NCBI GenBank assembly: GCA_008931825.1
Contig: QXVZ01008696.1
Coordinates: 1 to 23,168, forward strand
Direction: 5' to 3'
From: Phallusia fumigata
Taxonomy: Eukaryota; Chordata; Ascidiacea; Phlebobranchia; Ascidiidae
Length of the DNA stretch: 23,168 bases
Shown: positions 11,119-20,392 of the stretch, in pieces
How positions within the stretch are numbered: the stretch's first letter is position 1
Layout: the number at the start of each line of letters is the position of its first letter
Notes under the pieces: model-generated
Databases searched by the model: none
Seen by the model: only the letters and a program-made list of their open reading frames with translations
What the model was told of the DNA's origin: nothing
Position numbers and translations under genes: made by a program

Positions 11119-11170
11119 ACTAATACTGTGTCGATGAAGTTATTAAACAGGCGAATTTTTGTTTCAGAAA
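11112..11170 (+). promoter_or_regulatory. Unpaired 3' splice acceptor just upstream of the ATG (possible SL trans-splice site)
   Basis: A pyrimidine-rich acceptor (tttttgtttcag, AG at 11166-11167) stands three bases before the start codon. A branch-point-like TGACTAAT lies about 45 bases upstream. No partner donor or upstream exon was recognised. Tunicates such as Ciona add a short spliced leader at such sites, often very near the ATG. A normal 5' UTR intron with an upstream donor is the alternative. Confidence 0.4.
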
Positions 11171-11662
11171 ATGTTTTTCAAGTTTCGATCGACGATTCTG
11201 TTTAGTTGTTTGTTCTCTGCCATATTCGTTTACCTTTGGACGAGCAACGACAAAGAAAACCCGACAGAAAAGAACGCGAACTACTTGATGCGGTTGACCA
11301 GGCCGAAATACAAAACGAAAACGACCAATGTTGGCTGTAGCGACGTTCCCGAACCTGACGATGACGTCACAAACACTGACAATGACGTCACAAACTCTGA
11401 CATCGAAGTTACGGTGGATCATAGTGAAGTTACAAACTGCGATGACGCGAAAGACAAACGTGTATTTGAGGAAGTGGATCTCTTGGATAATTTGAGGAGG
11501 GATTGCGGTTATTCGGTTGACGACGAAGACTTGGTGAAGCTGAAGGGGAATTCCTGCATCCGGTTTGGAAGCTACAAGCAACAGAAAGCAACCGAGTTTA
11601 CACAGAAATACGCGAATCCTTACAAGAAAACCAACCCACCACCAAAGCTGCCAACATTCGGG
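11171..11662 (+). CDS. Glycosyltransferase exon 1: signal anchor and stem
   Basis: Encodes residues 1-164. The ATG at 11171 has A at -3 and directly precedes the hydrophobic anchor; an in-frame TTG at 11159 lies inside a polypyrimidine tract and is not a credible start. Residues 65-92 are four 7-residue repeats of the form D/E-V-T. The donor chosen is GGG|gttggt (phase 0). The stronger-looking gtaatc four bases later (phase 1) leads to a stop in exon 2, so it was not used. A missed small exon between exons 1 and 2 is possible. Confidence 0.75.
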
Positions 11663-14600
11663 GTTGGTAATCAACTGGTTTTGTGTCGGTTTTGCTTCAA
11701 GCATTAGACGGGGGGTTTCCAACCTTGTTTACGCATTCCCCTCTTTGATTATTTTGGAACTTTTAATTCCTCCCCTACTAGGCAAGAAACGGTTTAGAAC
11801 CGCACTGGTCTATTACATTATGCGCTCAAGGTTTAAATACAAAGTAGTAGGATGAGGGTCAAGCGCTCAAGCCAGGTGTCTGCAACCTTTTGAACGCAGT
11901 TTGGCAGGTTATAAATTAGGTCCAAGTCATAATGGCTCAATGTTGGTGACGTCATTGCTTTGAAACAAAGAGTTCACAAAACTTGGTTCACAAAATGTAT
12001 TGAAATATTAAGTCGTAAATCACTTGTCATGAATAATCACCTCGCGTGCCAAGGGTCCAGAACCCTGACTTGAACCGTCTTGAACAAGCGCAGAATTTTC
12101 TGATTGTAGTTTTGACGTGTATGACAAATCCGGGGGAAAGAAGTTAAATTGTTTGTATGCATCAGGGGTCGGTAACCTTTAGAATACAAAAACATTTGAA
12201 TCTTTTTTAACCGAAAATGCCCATTTGGTCAGTAGCAGAAATTATGTTTTATACTCGACTACTATGGAGCGCTATACTCTTTGTGAACTTAATATTGTGG
12301 TCTGTCTTAAGCATAATGATTTCCATGCATAATTTGTCAATTACATTGGTATTTACTTGGACACTTAGACAGAGAGATGGAAATTTCGCTGGTTGTCGAC
12401 CTCTGGTCTGAAGTAAACGGAAATGCTCGTGATTTGGCGATTAGAGGCTGAGAAATTAGGGGAAAATTCATTTTACGTTTCTTTCGAGTGTGTATTTGCC
12501 GAGTTTATCATCCCTGGTCATTAAATAGTTTGATTGCAGTTTCTAAATCTGTTTTGTTTTCCACCAGAGAGGTGGACAAAATGTGGTGACGAACCCAAAA
12601 GAATCCATCAACGAACATCAGATTGAAGTTGAACTTGCAGCTGAGAAGAAACGAAGACTTCAACTTGGCGATGACGATCTTACCAAGGTTACTTTTACCG
12701 AACCGCTTAAGTACCCACGTAACAATGATGAATTAATCAGTTTGTGTTTTTTTAACCTTTTTCTTTCGTGCATCCCTACACAAGTAATTCCGTGATTTCA
12801 TGTGACCTTATAACTATTATCTACCTCTGTGGCTGTCGCGGTGTGTTACAATTGAAAAGGGGTATTTTATCTTTTAAATGTAACAACATGAACCAAAATC
12901 AGCTTCTTGTCCAGTTACACATTACGGGTTACTGTTGTAGCTATATTACGTCATGTGTTGACGTAACGTGATTACGTAACAATGGTTTTAGATCCCGGAG
13001 GTGATTGAAGCGACCAAAACCGACAGAGTGCCGAACATAATTCACTTCGTCTACTTCGGACAACTGACAGTTCGAGTTATTGAATACCAGACGTAAGTAG
13101 TGTTGAGTTCGAGAAACTGGTTGATCCGGGAAATTTCAAGATTTAAGCCAGTTTTTAAAACTGGTTTTAGTAAATACTGCCAACTTGAGGTTCTGCAAGC
13201 CAGGTCGCAAGGTTGTGGGTTCTAATCCCGCCTCAGTCACTTGTGTTTTCCTGAGCAAGAAATTTAAGCGGCATTGCTCCGACTCACAAAAAATTTAAAA
13301 CTGAAACCTGTAACCTGAGGTTCTGCAAGCCAGGTCGCAAGGTTGTGGGTTCTAATCCCGCCTCAGTCACTTGTGTTTTCCTGGGTAAAAAATTTAAGCC
13401 AAATTGCTCCAACCCAGTGGAACCCGATAAGTTGACCTTGAGTCAACTTTGAAAAAAAATTAAAAGAAAATCCAACTGCAATTAAGTCGAAAACACATTT
13501 TTAGGCGCCCCCTCCTCCCAGCAAGGATAAAATTAAGCTAATAAATGTAGTGATAGTTTGCAGTAAATACACAAACAAACGAAAAAACAGCCATCACACA
13601 TTCAAATATCGTTCCACCAACCAAGTATTAACAAAACAGTCTTACCTCGTTTTATTTATTTGTCTAATTTTTTGTGTTGGGACGATTGCTTTTCATTTCA
13701 GGTTCACAGGAGCGTTGCGATATCAGAAGCCTGACTTGATATTATTTCACACTGACCGCGAACCAACTGGTGAATATTGGAACGCGTTTAAATACCTCGC
13801 TGGAAATAAACTGAAGATCGTCAAGAGGTCACCTCCTGTTGCCGTCTGGGGAATTAACATCAACGTAAGCAACAACATACTAGTGGTAGTGGAATAAGTG
13901 TAAGTAATTGGGGTTGGCGTGGTTACGGATTCCAAGACATGTCCAGAGCCACATAGATGTTTACAGCACACTTTGTTTAATGCGATTCATCAATTCTCCC
14001 TGAAAACATAAAATGACATAAAAAACCCTGAAAACATAAAAAACACCCTGAAAACATAAAATGTTTTCACATAACATTATGTGCTGACCACAGAGTAATC
14101 ATCTGTTTTAAACCTATTTAATACAGAAACAGGATTTTTTACTGTGTTGCTACTGTATATTTCGCACAACAATCACCTGACCTTGAAGTACTTGTTGAAG
14201 GTCATTGAACACAAAGCTGACGTAGCGAGGTTGGAAATTTTACTAGAAGTCGGTGGAATATATCTCGACACTGACAGTGTTATTCTCACATCGCTTCAAC
14301 CACTCATGGGCAACGACATGGTTCTCGGGGAAGAAAGCGAAATGGATCTGGGTGAGAATAATCGGTTTTCAGTTCAGTGTAAAGAGTTCACGTACTGGAA
14401 AATTTTGTCATAAACAGTCGTATTTTGGGGTACCAGCAACTTCTTGCAGCTAGATTTGTGACACAAACGTATTAAAACTTAGTATTTTGCGTAAATTGTT
14501 TCTATAGCAGGGATCGGCAACCCCTGGCACGCGAGGTGGTTTACGAGTATATATTTCAAAACTATTTTGAGCCAAATTAAGCGACCTCTTCATTTTTTTA

Positions 14601-16649
14601 TTGTTAAGTGCAGTGTAACTTCAGCAACGAGCGTCAAAGAGCGCGTTTTATAGATTGTGGCGATTAGCCCACTGAATGCAGAAACATAAAACAGTGACGT
14701 CATCAACCTTGTCGCGCGAAGTCATTAAGATTTTGACGAAATTCGTAAACTGGCACATTGCGTTCAAAATGTTGCCGACCACTGCTCTATACAAGCAATC
14801 CCGAAGCGTCTAAGGCGAGACAAGTGCTGGCTGGTAAACGGAACCTGGTCTATGCAAACACGAAAATCATGTCAATGTGGTTGAATAACACACAAGCACT
14901 TGTCACGATACGTCATCCCATGTACCTGAGTTTCTATTGTTTGTATAAAGCGAAACTAACCGGTCTATTGAGTAAGCAGGTTAATTTCGTGATATGTTTA
15001 ACGTTTGCCAGACCGGCCTAAAAATACATTGAAATTCATGATAAATCAATAACTACAATAACTTCGAAGTCGTACAAAAAGTTTGGCGAAACGTTCGTTG
15101 CAAACAATCCGGTGTTGCACAGTGGTTGCTTCAACAACATATGCTTAACAGTAGTACCGGAGCTAGGTACAGGCCAAAAAATTATAGCTCAGGAGTCACA
15201 GGGCATTTTATATCTTAGAGCTTCACCAAGTCCCATCACTGTCAGGAAGCAAAATATTATCAATTAAATCACCTAAAGTTTATTATTTTGTTTGCAGCCA
15301 ACGGCGTCATCCTGGCCAAGCGAGATTCCTGGTTCCTGAAGCGTTGGTTTTGGGAATACAAGTATTTCGACGATGGACAGTAAGTTGTATAATACAGAAT
15401 CTCGAGTCCAAGAGAATTTCAACTCCCGAATTCCGTTTGTAAGGGGATGTGGGGACAATGGAATTCGAAATGCAAACGCTTTTCGCGGGTTGTGAAAATG
15501 AAGCGACGCAGTTTTTCAATAAGACGAGATTAACAAATTAGTTGCTAATATGTTTATGAGTTTCTTTACGCGAAAGTGACGTACGACGGTTTCCGTTTTA
15601 CATATGACGTCACAATCTATGCGTTGTGCGTAATTTTTTTGTCGGTGCAACAGCTGACAACATTTTTTTATTCTATGTTCAAATATTACAAATATGAATA
15701 AAAGTAACCTTTTCTGTCCGCTAGGTGGGGCAAGAACTCGGTGGTCGTGCCCTGGGGGTTGTGGAAAATCTTCCCCGACAAAATCTTTGTGGTGAAACAG
15801 AAAATTTGCCGTCCCAACTGGAAGGAGGTGGACTTGCTTTTCCACGAACTCATTGAATGGAAGGATCATTACGTCATGCATCTTTATTCACGGTCAGTTG
15901 CGTCATCAATTAAGGTGCATCGCGTGAAGCGACGATTAAGCAAAAACGATTTTAAATTTCTGAAAGCAATTGGAATGAGTTATAAAACGATAAAAATGGA
16001 AGATAAATCACGAGCTTGTCTAAACATAAGTTTATTTGCTTGAAACTTAACTACGAACAGCGTAACTCCGAGACAAGCGTTTCACTGTAAAATTCTGTAT
16101 GGCGGAACGCAGATAATTCCACGAATTTCGGACAAGTTTAACTGTGAATGAAATGCATGCGCATATTTGAAACTGGGATCCGCCCTAAAGCTTTTATGCG
16201 GGCCAACTATAACTGCACACTCATATATGAATCATAGCCTACTTGAGGCATTATACCGAATCGCAGTAGCTCTGAAAACAAGTTATTAGAATCCTAGTAG
16301 GACAAATTTGCCTCGTAAAACTAATTAATTCCCAAGCGTTGGTGAAGAAATACAGCTACATTTCAGATTCATGAAAGCGCACGATGGTACATCTGAACGT
16401 CCGCTGAAGGAACTTGCAGTTCTTAACACAACATACGGGGAGGTGGCCCGCCACGCTATCTGGGGAAACTACCGGGTTCGTGACGTCACAAACTGGCTTG
16501 TGACGTGCAACATGACTCAGCGATTAATCAGGTATTTCTTTGCGGCCCATCCGGGGTTTGAATTCGCAACTTTTTGAAACGCGATTTATAAACCTGTCTT
16601 TCGCAGGGAATACAACTCTACTGCGCCACACGGTGGTGACAACAGATGA
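11171..16649 (+). CDS. DXD-motif glycosyltransferase (Gly_transf_sug family), nine coding exons
   Basis: Predicted Golgi glycosyltransferase that would move a sugar from a nucleotide-sugar donor to a glycan acceptor. Exons: 11171-11662, 12568-12687, 12992-13092, 13702-13864, 14201-14351, 15298-15379, 15725-15892, 16367-16531, 16607-16649. All introns are GT-AG and phases agree throughout, giving 1485 nt and 494 residues. Residues 7-23 form one hydrophobic signal-anchor after a short basic N-terminus, as in type II Golgi enzymes. Residues 60-204 form an acidic, poorly conserved stem. The catalytic part begins at VPNIIHFVYFG (217-227), continues through IEHKADVARLEILLEVGG, and has the metal/nucleotide-sugar-binding DTD at 315-317 in GGIYLDTD. 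NSVVVPWGL (374-382) and LNTTYGEVARHAIWG near the C-terminus are typical of the family. Sequons include N446 and N484. Donor and acceptor sugars cannot be read from sequence; a relation to alpha-1,4-Gal/GlcNAc transferases is only family-level. The exon 1 to 2 junction is the least certain part. Confidence 0.85.
11363..11446 (+). repeat. Coding minisatellite, 21 bp x 4
   Basis: Four in-frame 21-bp units encode heptads beginning DVTN, DVTN, EVT and EVTN (residues 65-92). The first two units are nearly identical and start within TGACGTCACAAAC; the last two have drifted to GAAGTTAC. It lies in the luminal stem, where repeat-length change is likely tolerated. Confidence 0.75.
11704..11800 (+). mobile_element. 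Possible hAT-like terminal fragment behind exon 1
   Basis: GGGGTTTCCAACCTTGTTTA followed by a C-rich stretch resembles the start of other hAT MITEs. No partner end or target duplication is clear. Confidence 0.25.
11873..12067 (-). mobile_element. hAT-type MITE copy B in glycosyltransferase intron 1, inverted
   Basis: Its right end, read on the minus strand, gives CAGGGTTCTGGACCC and then TGGCACGCGAGGTG, identical in that second block to copy A. Its left end, CAGGTGTCTGCAACC then TTTTGAACGCA, matches copy A's right end. A TGACGTCA (11947-11954) sits in the same internal context as in copy A (TGACGTCA-C/T-CAACnTTG). Target duplications have eroded. Confidence 0.65.
12163..12405. mobile_element. 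hAT-type MITE, different interior, in intron 1
   Basis: Left end CAGGGGTCGGTAACC, right end inverse CAGAGGTCGACAACC. Flanks gtatgcat and gtctgaag agree at 5 of 8 positions. The termini belong to the same superfamily as copies A and B, but the internal sequence is not obviously shared. Confidence 0.55.
12568..12687 (+). CDS. Glycosyltransferase exon 2: charged stem
   Basis: Forty codons, phase 0 at both ends, behind a strong acceptor (gttttccaccag) and ending at ACCAAG|gttact. It encodes a charged, probably helical stretch rich in E, K and R (residues 165-204) with no recognised domain. Alternative donors at CCCAC|gtaaca and ATCA|gtttgt are phase 1 and do not fit exon 3. The reading frame is open and links exons 1 and 3, but no conserved motif confirms it. 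Confidence 0.6.
12992..13092 (+). CDS. Glycosyltransferase exon 3: start of catalytic domain
   Basis: Acceptor ggttttag and donor AC|gtaagt are both good. It encodes the family's opening beta strand VPNIIHFVYFG (residues 217-227). The exon ends in phase 2, which matches the next exon. Confidence 0.85.
13182..13410 (+). repeat. tRNA-derived SINE, duplicated at 130-bp spacing (intron 3)
   Basis: Copies at about 13182-13280 and 13312-13410 are identical over some 65 bp from TGAGGTTCTGCAAGCC onward, then diverge. Each contains GGTTCTAATCC, one base from the RNA polymerase III B-box, preceded by a tRNA-like GTGG stem strand. Clear A-boxes are not seen, so these are probably 3'-truncated or tandem SINE copies. 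Confidence 0.6.
13702..13864 (+). CDS. Glycosyltransferase exon 4
   Basis: Acceptor tttcatttcag, donor ATCAAC|gtaagc. It encodes residues 238-292, including YQKPDLILFHTDREPTGEYW and VKRSPPVAVWG. This is the usual segment between the first strand and the helix leading to the DXD motif. Phase 2 in, phase 0 out. Confidence 0.85.
13999..14060 (+). repeat. Intronic tandem repeat
   Basis: Three copies of CCCTGAAAACATAAAA with spacers of variable length, in intron 4 of the glycosyltransferase. Confidence 0.7.
14201..14351 (+). CDS. Glycosyltransferase exon 5: DXD motif
   Basis: Encodes VIEHKADVARLEILLEVGG and then IYLDTDSVIL, with the catalytic DXD as D315-T316-D317. The acceptor cttgttgaag|GTC was chosen because it is phase 0, matching exon 4, and places IEHKAD directly after VWGININ as in the family. 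The AG at 14126 would need a different phase. The donor is CTGG|gtgaga, phase 1. Confidence 0.88.
14508..14784 (+). mobile_element. hAT-type MITE copy A in glycosyltransferase intron 5
   Basis: Left end CAGGGATCGGCAACC, right end inverse CAGTGGTCGGCAACA. Flanks ttctatag (14500-14507) and ctctatac (14785-14792) share TCTATA, an 8-bp target duplication with mismatches only at the outer positions. It carries a TGACGTCA at 14695-14702. It is related over its ends and inside to the element at 11873-12067, which lies in the opposite orientation. Confidence 0.75.
15298..15379 (+). CDS. Glycosyltransferase exon 6
   Basis: Follows a very strong acceptor (ttattttgtttgcag) and ends GGACA|gtaagt. It encodes ANGVILAKRDSWFLKRWFWE, the family segment after the DXD loop where an aromatic-rich helix contacts the acceptor side. 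Phase 1 in, phase 2 out. Confidence 0.87.
15725..15892 (+). CDS. Glycosyltransferase exon 7
   Basis: Acceptor tgtccgctag, donor CG|gtcagt. It encodes the family's W-x-K-N-S-V-x-x-P block (371-379) and runs on to a histidine-containing YVMHLYSR segment. Phase 2 at both ends. Confidence 0.87.
16367..16531 (+). CDS. Glycosyltransferase exon 8
   Basis: Acceptor ctacatttcag, donor ATCAG|gtattt. It encodes LNTTYGEVARHAIWGNYRV, the usual C-terminal family block with one sequon (N446), then RDVTNW encoded across a TGACGTCACAA element. Phase 2 at both ends. Confidence 0.85.
16607..16649 (+). CDS. Glycosyltransferase exon 9: C-terminus and stop
   Basis: Short terminal exon after a 75-bp intron with acceptor ctgtctttcgcag. 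It encodes REYNSTAPHGGDNR and stops at TGA 16647-16649. The stop codon is the first three bases of a TGACGTCA palindrome. Confidence 0.8.
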
Positions 16650-16837
16650 CGTCACAACGGGATTTTCTGACCTTGAAACTCGGGGCTCACTGTGAAAACC
16701 CGAAATCTCCATGACGACACAGTAGGCGTGTGTGACGTCACTATCTCCAATATTTGTCCTTACTGTGAACAAAGTAGGCCAATGCCGAGCACTGTCGCTT
16801 ATTTGGTTAACGCGTTTCTCCTCAGAAGAAAATATTT

Positions 16838-16843
16838 AATAAA
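16838..16843 (+). terminator. Poly(A) signal of the glycosyltransferase
   Basis: First AATAAA downstream of the stop codon, giving a 3' UTR of roughly 200 bases. The UTR contains two TGACGTCA copies: one overlapping the stop, one at 16733-16740. Confidence 0.55.
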
Positions 16844-16849
16844 AACCGG

Positions 16850-17621
16850 AAAATCTGGACCTTAATGCTTGCCCGACTGTCGCGTAAAAGTGCGCAAATG
16901 GTGCAATATTGCTTATTCTGGTGCGCAACTAAATGCCGTGCTTGTTTGTATTTCTTTGTTGTAGTTTACGGAACAGTGCAAAGCTTTTAGTAAACGAACT
17001 ACCTTTACAGCGCAGTACTATTATTTAAGTTAAACCGAAATGTTGTGTTTCCCTTTTACGATTTTTCTGTTCTTTCCGTAGTTATTATTTTCCGACGTAT
17101 TCGTTGCAATGAACTGTTTCTTTTTGTGGACGCCAGTGTTTATTAAACGTTGATAAATACTGAATCTGTGTCAAACTGAACCTAACTTTTTTACAAACAG
17201 TCCTCGCCTGACAAGCGCTAGCTGCAAATGACGACCCCTTTAGTTTTACTAACAAACGAAAAAAGAGGGTGTGATTTGAAGTAACGCTTTTGACTGCAAA
17301 GCTAATGACTGAAAGTATAAAGAAACAAAAAGAGCTGCTCTCACTCTTCCACCCACCTTTTATTAGTTACGTTTTTGGGGAGAAAAAGGCAGGGCCGTTT
17401 TCTTTCGCATTTTGTCTTTTTTCCTGGGTTATTCTCTTGCACGCCCACTAGCGGTAAAGCGAATTCACAAAACACACCAACGATGTAATTTAAAAGCACA
17501 TTGTTTGTTGTCGTCACAATTGTCACAAGCGAGTTTATATTGAGACCTGTATTAGTTAAAGATTGCCAGAAAAAATGCGTTCATATACAGTTAATGACAT
17601 CATAACCACCCACGATTATTA
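16850..17621. other. Intergenic between the convergent genes
   Basis: AT-rich with no supported ORF. A minus-strand AATAAA at about 17359 is far from the amphiphysin stop and is not assigned. Confidence 0.45.
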
Positions 17622-19002
17622 CATCATCATCATCATTATGGCGTCATCAATACAAAGCGCAGAGTGTAATATAACATGAATCAGCAAAAATACTGTCAAC
17701 GCATGATCGGTAAAAGATAAGCAAACTAATAAAATGCACCAGAAGTATTTACACAATGTAGTTAGGTAAGGTGCTAGTGGAAATAGCACCAGGGCTGGTG
17801 GATTAAACTGGTGAATGGTGTAAAAAGGTTGGAGTTCTGTGTTAGTATGGCAATTCATTGCAACAAAAACAGGATTTTTGCTTTTTTGCAGAAGCAATTT
17901 TGCACTGATAAAGTGGTAATCGACCTTTGCAAAGTCAACTGTGTTTGAGATAAATTGGTTAACGTACAATTTGCGTGAAACATTTATGCATAATCACAAG
18001 TGTCGTTGCAACAAATTGATATCTTTCAAGAAAGAATAGTCAACCAAACAACACGTTAGAATTGTCATTTACAATTCTGAATTTTTGATCAAAAATTAGC
18101 TAAAGGATTTTTGTAATTAAATTTTAAGATTTGTAACAAATTTGCCACAGTTGACCGCACAAAGCTGGGTCGAAAACCCACTTTTAGTGCACAAAGTTTA
18201 TCATTTAAATTCTAGGGTCTATGACACATTATAAATGCTATTGGCAAATCCTAACATATCACCAGTTTTTACACAAATCTACAACATGTCGTAGACCTAG
18301 AAAGCAGCAAAGCGATTGGCAATAAAGTATCGGGGTTAGCATCGGGCCCCTGCTTCTTAAGTAAAATACAAAATCTATTTGCATGAAAGTAAAACTTGAT
18401 TGTTGTTCAAGAAGTTTGGCTGGATTTCGATAAATTGCACCGGTCCAATCGTATCGTGAAACATCAATCAATTGCAACACCAAGTTAAAACATAAAAAGT
18501 ACGTTGGTTAGTTTCAATCAACTTATGCGTAAAAAATCAGGTAGAAATTTAAATATTAAGTTTTTTCAATTTTAATTTTTGTAACAGCAAAAACATAAAA
18601 GTTATTGTCCTGAACTTTTTTTTTTTTTTTAATTTTGCTTTTATGTAAAGAAGTTACAATCAAATCTGTGCCCTCAAGTTAATGGCAAAATCATATTATG
18701 TTTGTTCACCACATAGAAATCAATATTTAGCGGATAAAAAAATATGTTTGTAACTTGATATTGTAAGTTTTTTAAACATGTCACCATAGAAAATAACACT
18801 AACATTCCGCTTCATTAGATTGTTGACCAATAAAGACACAAGAAAAAACATTCATGTTAAAATTATAGGTATTAATTTTAAAAATTACAGGGCAATCACC
18901 ATAGCAACATAAGCTTGCCTGTTTGCCAGTAACCATGGCAACATTAGTTTTGCAACGTCCAGTTTTTAGTCGACAAACAGTTGGTCACATGACGCATGGG
19001 TT
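17622..19002. repeat. Exact 1,381-bp duplicate, left copy
   Basis: Matches 19004-20384 at a constant offset of 1,382 with no difference seen, including a 15-base poly(T) run. It starts in a CAT microsatellite. Minus-strand frames of 116 and 74 residues lie inside but are AT-rich and lack splice or domain support. Confidence 0.92.
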
Positions 19003-19003
19003 N

Positions 19004-20384
19004 CATCATCATCATCATTATGGCGTCATCAATACAAAGCGCAGAGTGTAATATAACATGAATCAGCAAAAATACTGTCAACGCATGATCGGTAAAAGAT
19101 AAGCAAACTAATAAAATGCACCAGAAGTATTTACACAATGTAGTTAGGTAAGGTGCTAGTGGAAATAGCACCAGGGCTGGTGGATTAAACTGGTGAATGG
19201 TGTAAAAAGGTTGGAGTTCTGTGTTAGTATGGCAATTCATTGCAACAAAAACAGGATTTTTGCTTTTTTGCAGAAGCAATTTTGCACTGATAAAGTGGTA
19301 ATCGACCTTTGCAAAGTCAACTGTGTTTGAGATAAATTGGTTAACGTACAATTTGCGTGAAACATTTATGCATAATCACAAGTGTCGTTGCAACAAATTG
19401 ATATCTTTCAAGAAAGAATAGTCAACCAAACAACACGTTAGAATTGTCATTTACAATTCTGAATTTTTGATCAAAAATTAGCTAAAGGATTTTTGTAATT
19501 AAATTTTAAGATTTGTAACAAATTTGCCACAGTTGACCGCACAAAGCTGGGTCGAAAACCCACTTTTAGTGCACAAAGTTTATCATTTAAATTCTAGGGT
19601 CTATGACACATTATAAATGCTATTGGCAAATCCTAACATATCACCAGTTTTTACACAAATCTACAACATGTCGTAGACCTAGAAAGCAGCAAAGCGATTG
19701 GCAATAAAGTATCGGGGTTAGCATCGGGCCCCTGCTTCTTAAGTAAAATACAAAATCTATTTGCATGAAAGTAAAACTTGATTGTTGTTCAAGAAGTTTG
19801 GCTGGATTTCGATAAATTGCACCGGTCCAATCGTATCGTGAAACATCAATCAATTGCAACACCAAGTTAAAACATAAAAAGTACGTTGGTTAGTTTCAAT
19901 CAACTTATGCGTAAAAAATCAGGTAGAAATTTAAATATTAAGTTTTTTCAATTTTAATTTTTGTAACAGCAAAAACATAAAAGTTATTGTCCTGAACTTT
20001 TTTTTTTTTTTTAATTTTGCTTTTATGTAAAGAAGTTACAATCAAATCTGTGCCCTCAAGTTAATGGCAAAATCATATTATGTTTGTTCACCACATAGAA
20101 ATCAATATTTAGCGGATAAAAAAATATGTTTGTAACTTGATATTGTAAGTTTTTTAAACATGTCACCATAGAAAATAACACTAACATTCCGCTTCATTAG
20201 ATTGTTGACCAATAAAGACACAAGAAAAAACATTCATGTTAAAATTATAGGTATTAATTTTAAAAATTACAGGGCAATCACCATAGCAACATAAGCTTGC
20301 CTGTTTGCCAGTAACCATGGCAACATTAGTTTTGCAACGTCCAGTTTTTAGTCGACAAACAGTTGGTCACATGACGCATGGGTT
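19004..20384. repeat. Exact 1,381-bp duplicate, right copy
   Basis: Begins right after the N at 19003 and ends eight bases before the amphiphysin stop codon. It holds the presumed amphiphysin 3' UTR and downstream flank. No canonical minus-strand AATAAA was found here; an ATTAAA (plus-strand 19953-19958) about 435 bases past the stop is a weak candidate signal. Confidence 0.92.
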
Positions 20385-20392
20385 AAATTTCC

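Noticed and set aside
11120-11722. 200-residue minus-strand ORF opposite glycosyltransferase exon 1
   Set aside because: It is the antisense shadow of a spliced, motif-bearing gene; its valine-rich composition comes from the DVTN repeat read backwards.
14758-15021. 87-residue plus-strand ORF within glycosyltransferase intron 5
   Set aside because: It starts inside the MITE end, its inclusion is not needed for the frame, and exons 5 and 6 join directly in the correct family order.
17619-17969. 116-residue minus-strand ORF, repeated at 18944-19351
   Set aside because: It ends in a methionine run from the CAT microsatellite, lacks a domain or splice context, and its second appearance only reflects the exact duplicated segment.
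18259-18483. 74-residue minus-strand ORF, repeated at 19641-19865
   Set aside because: It lies in the likely 3' flank of amphiphysin with no recognisable family; the identical second copy gives no independent evidence of coding.
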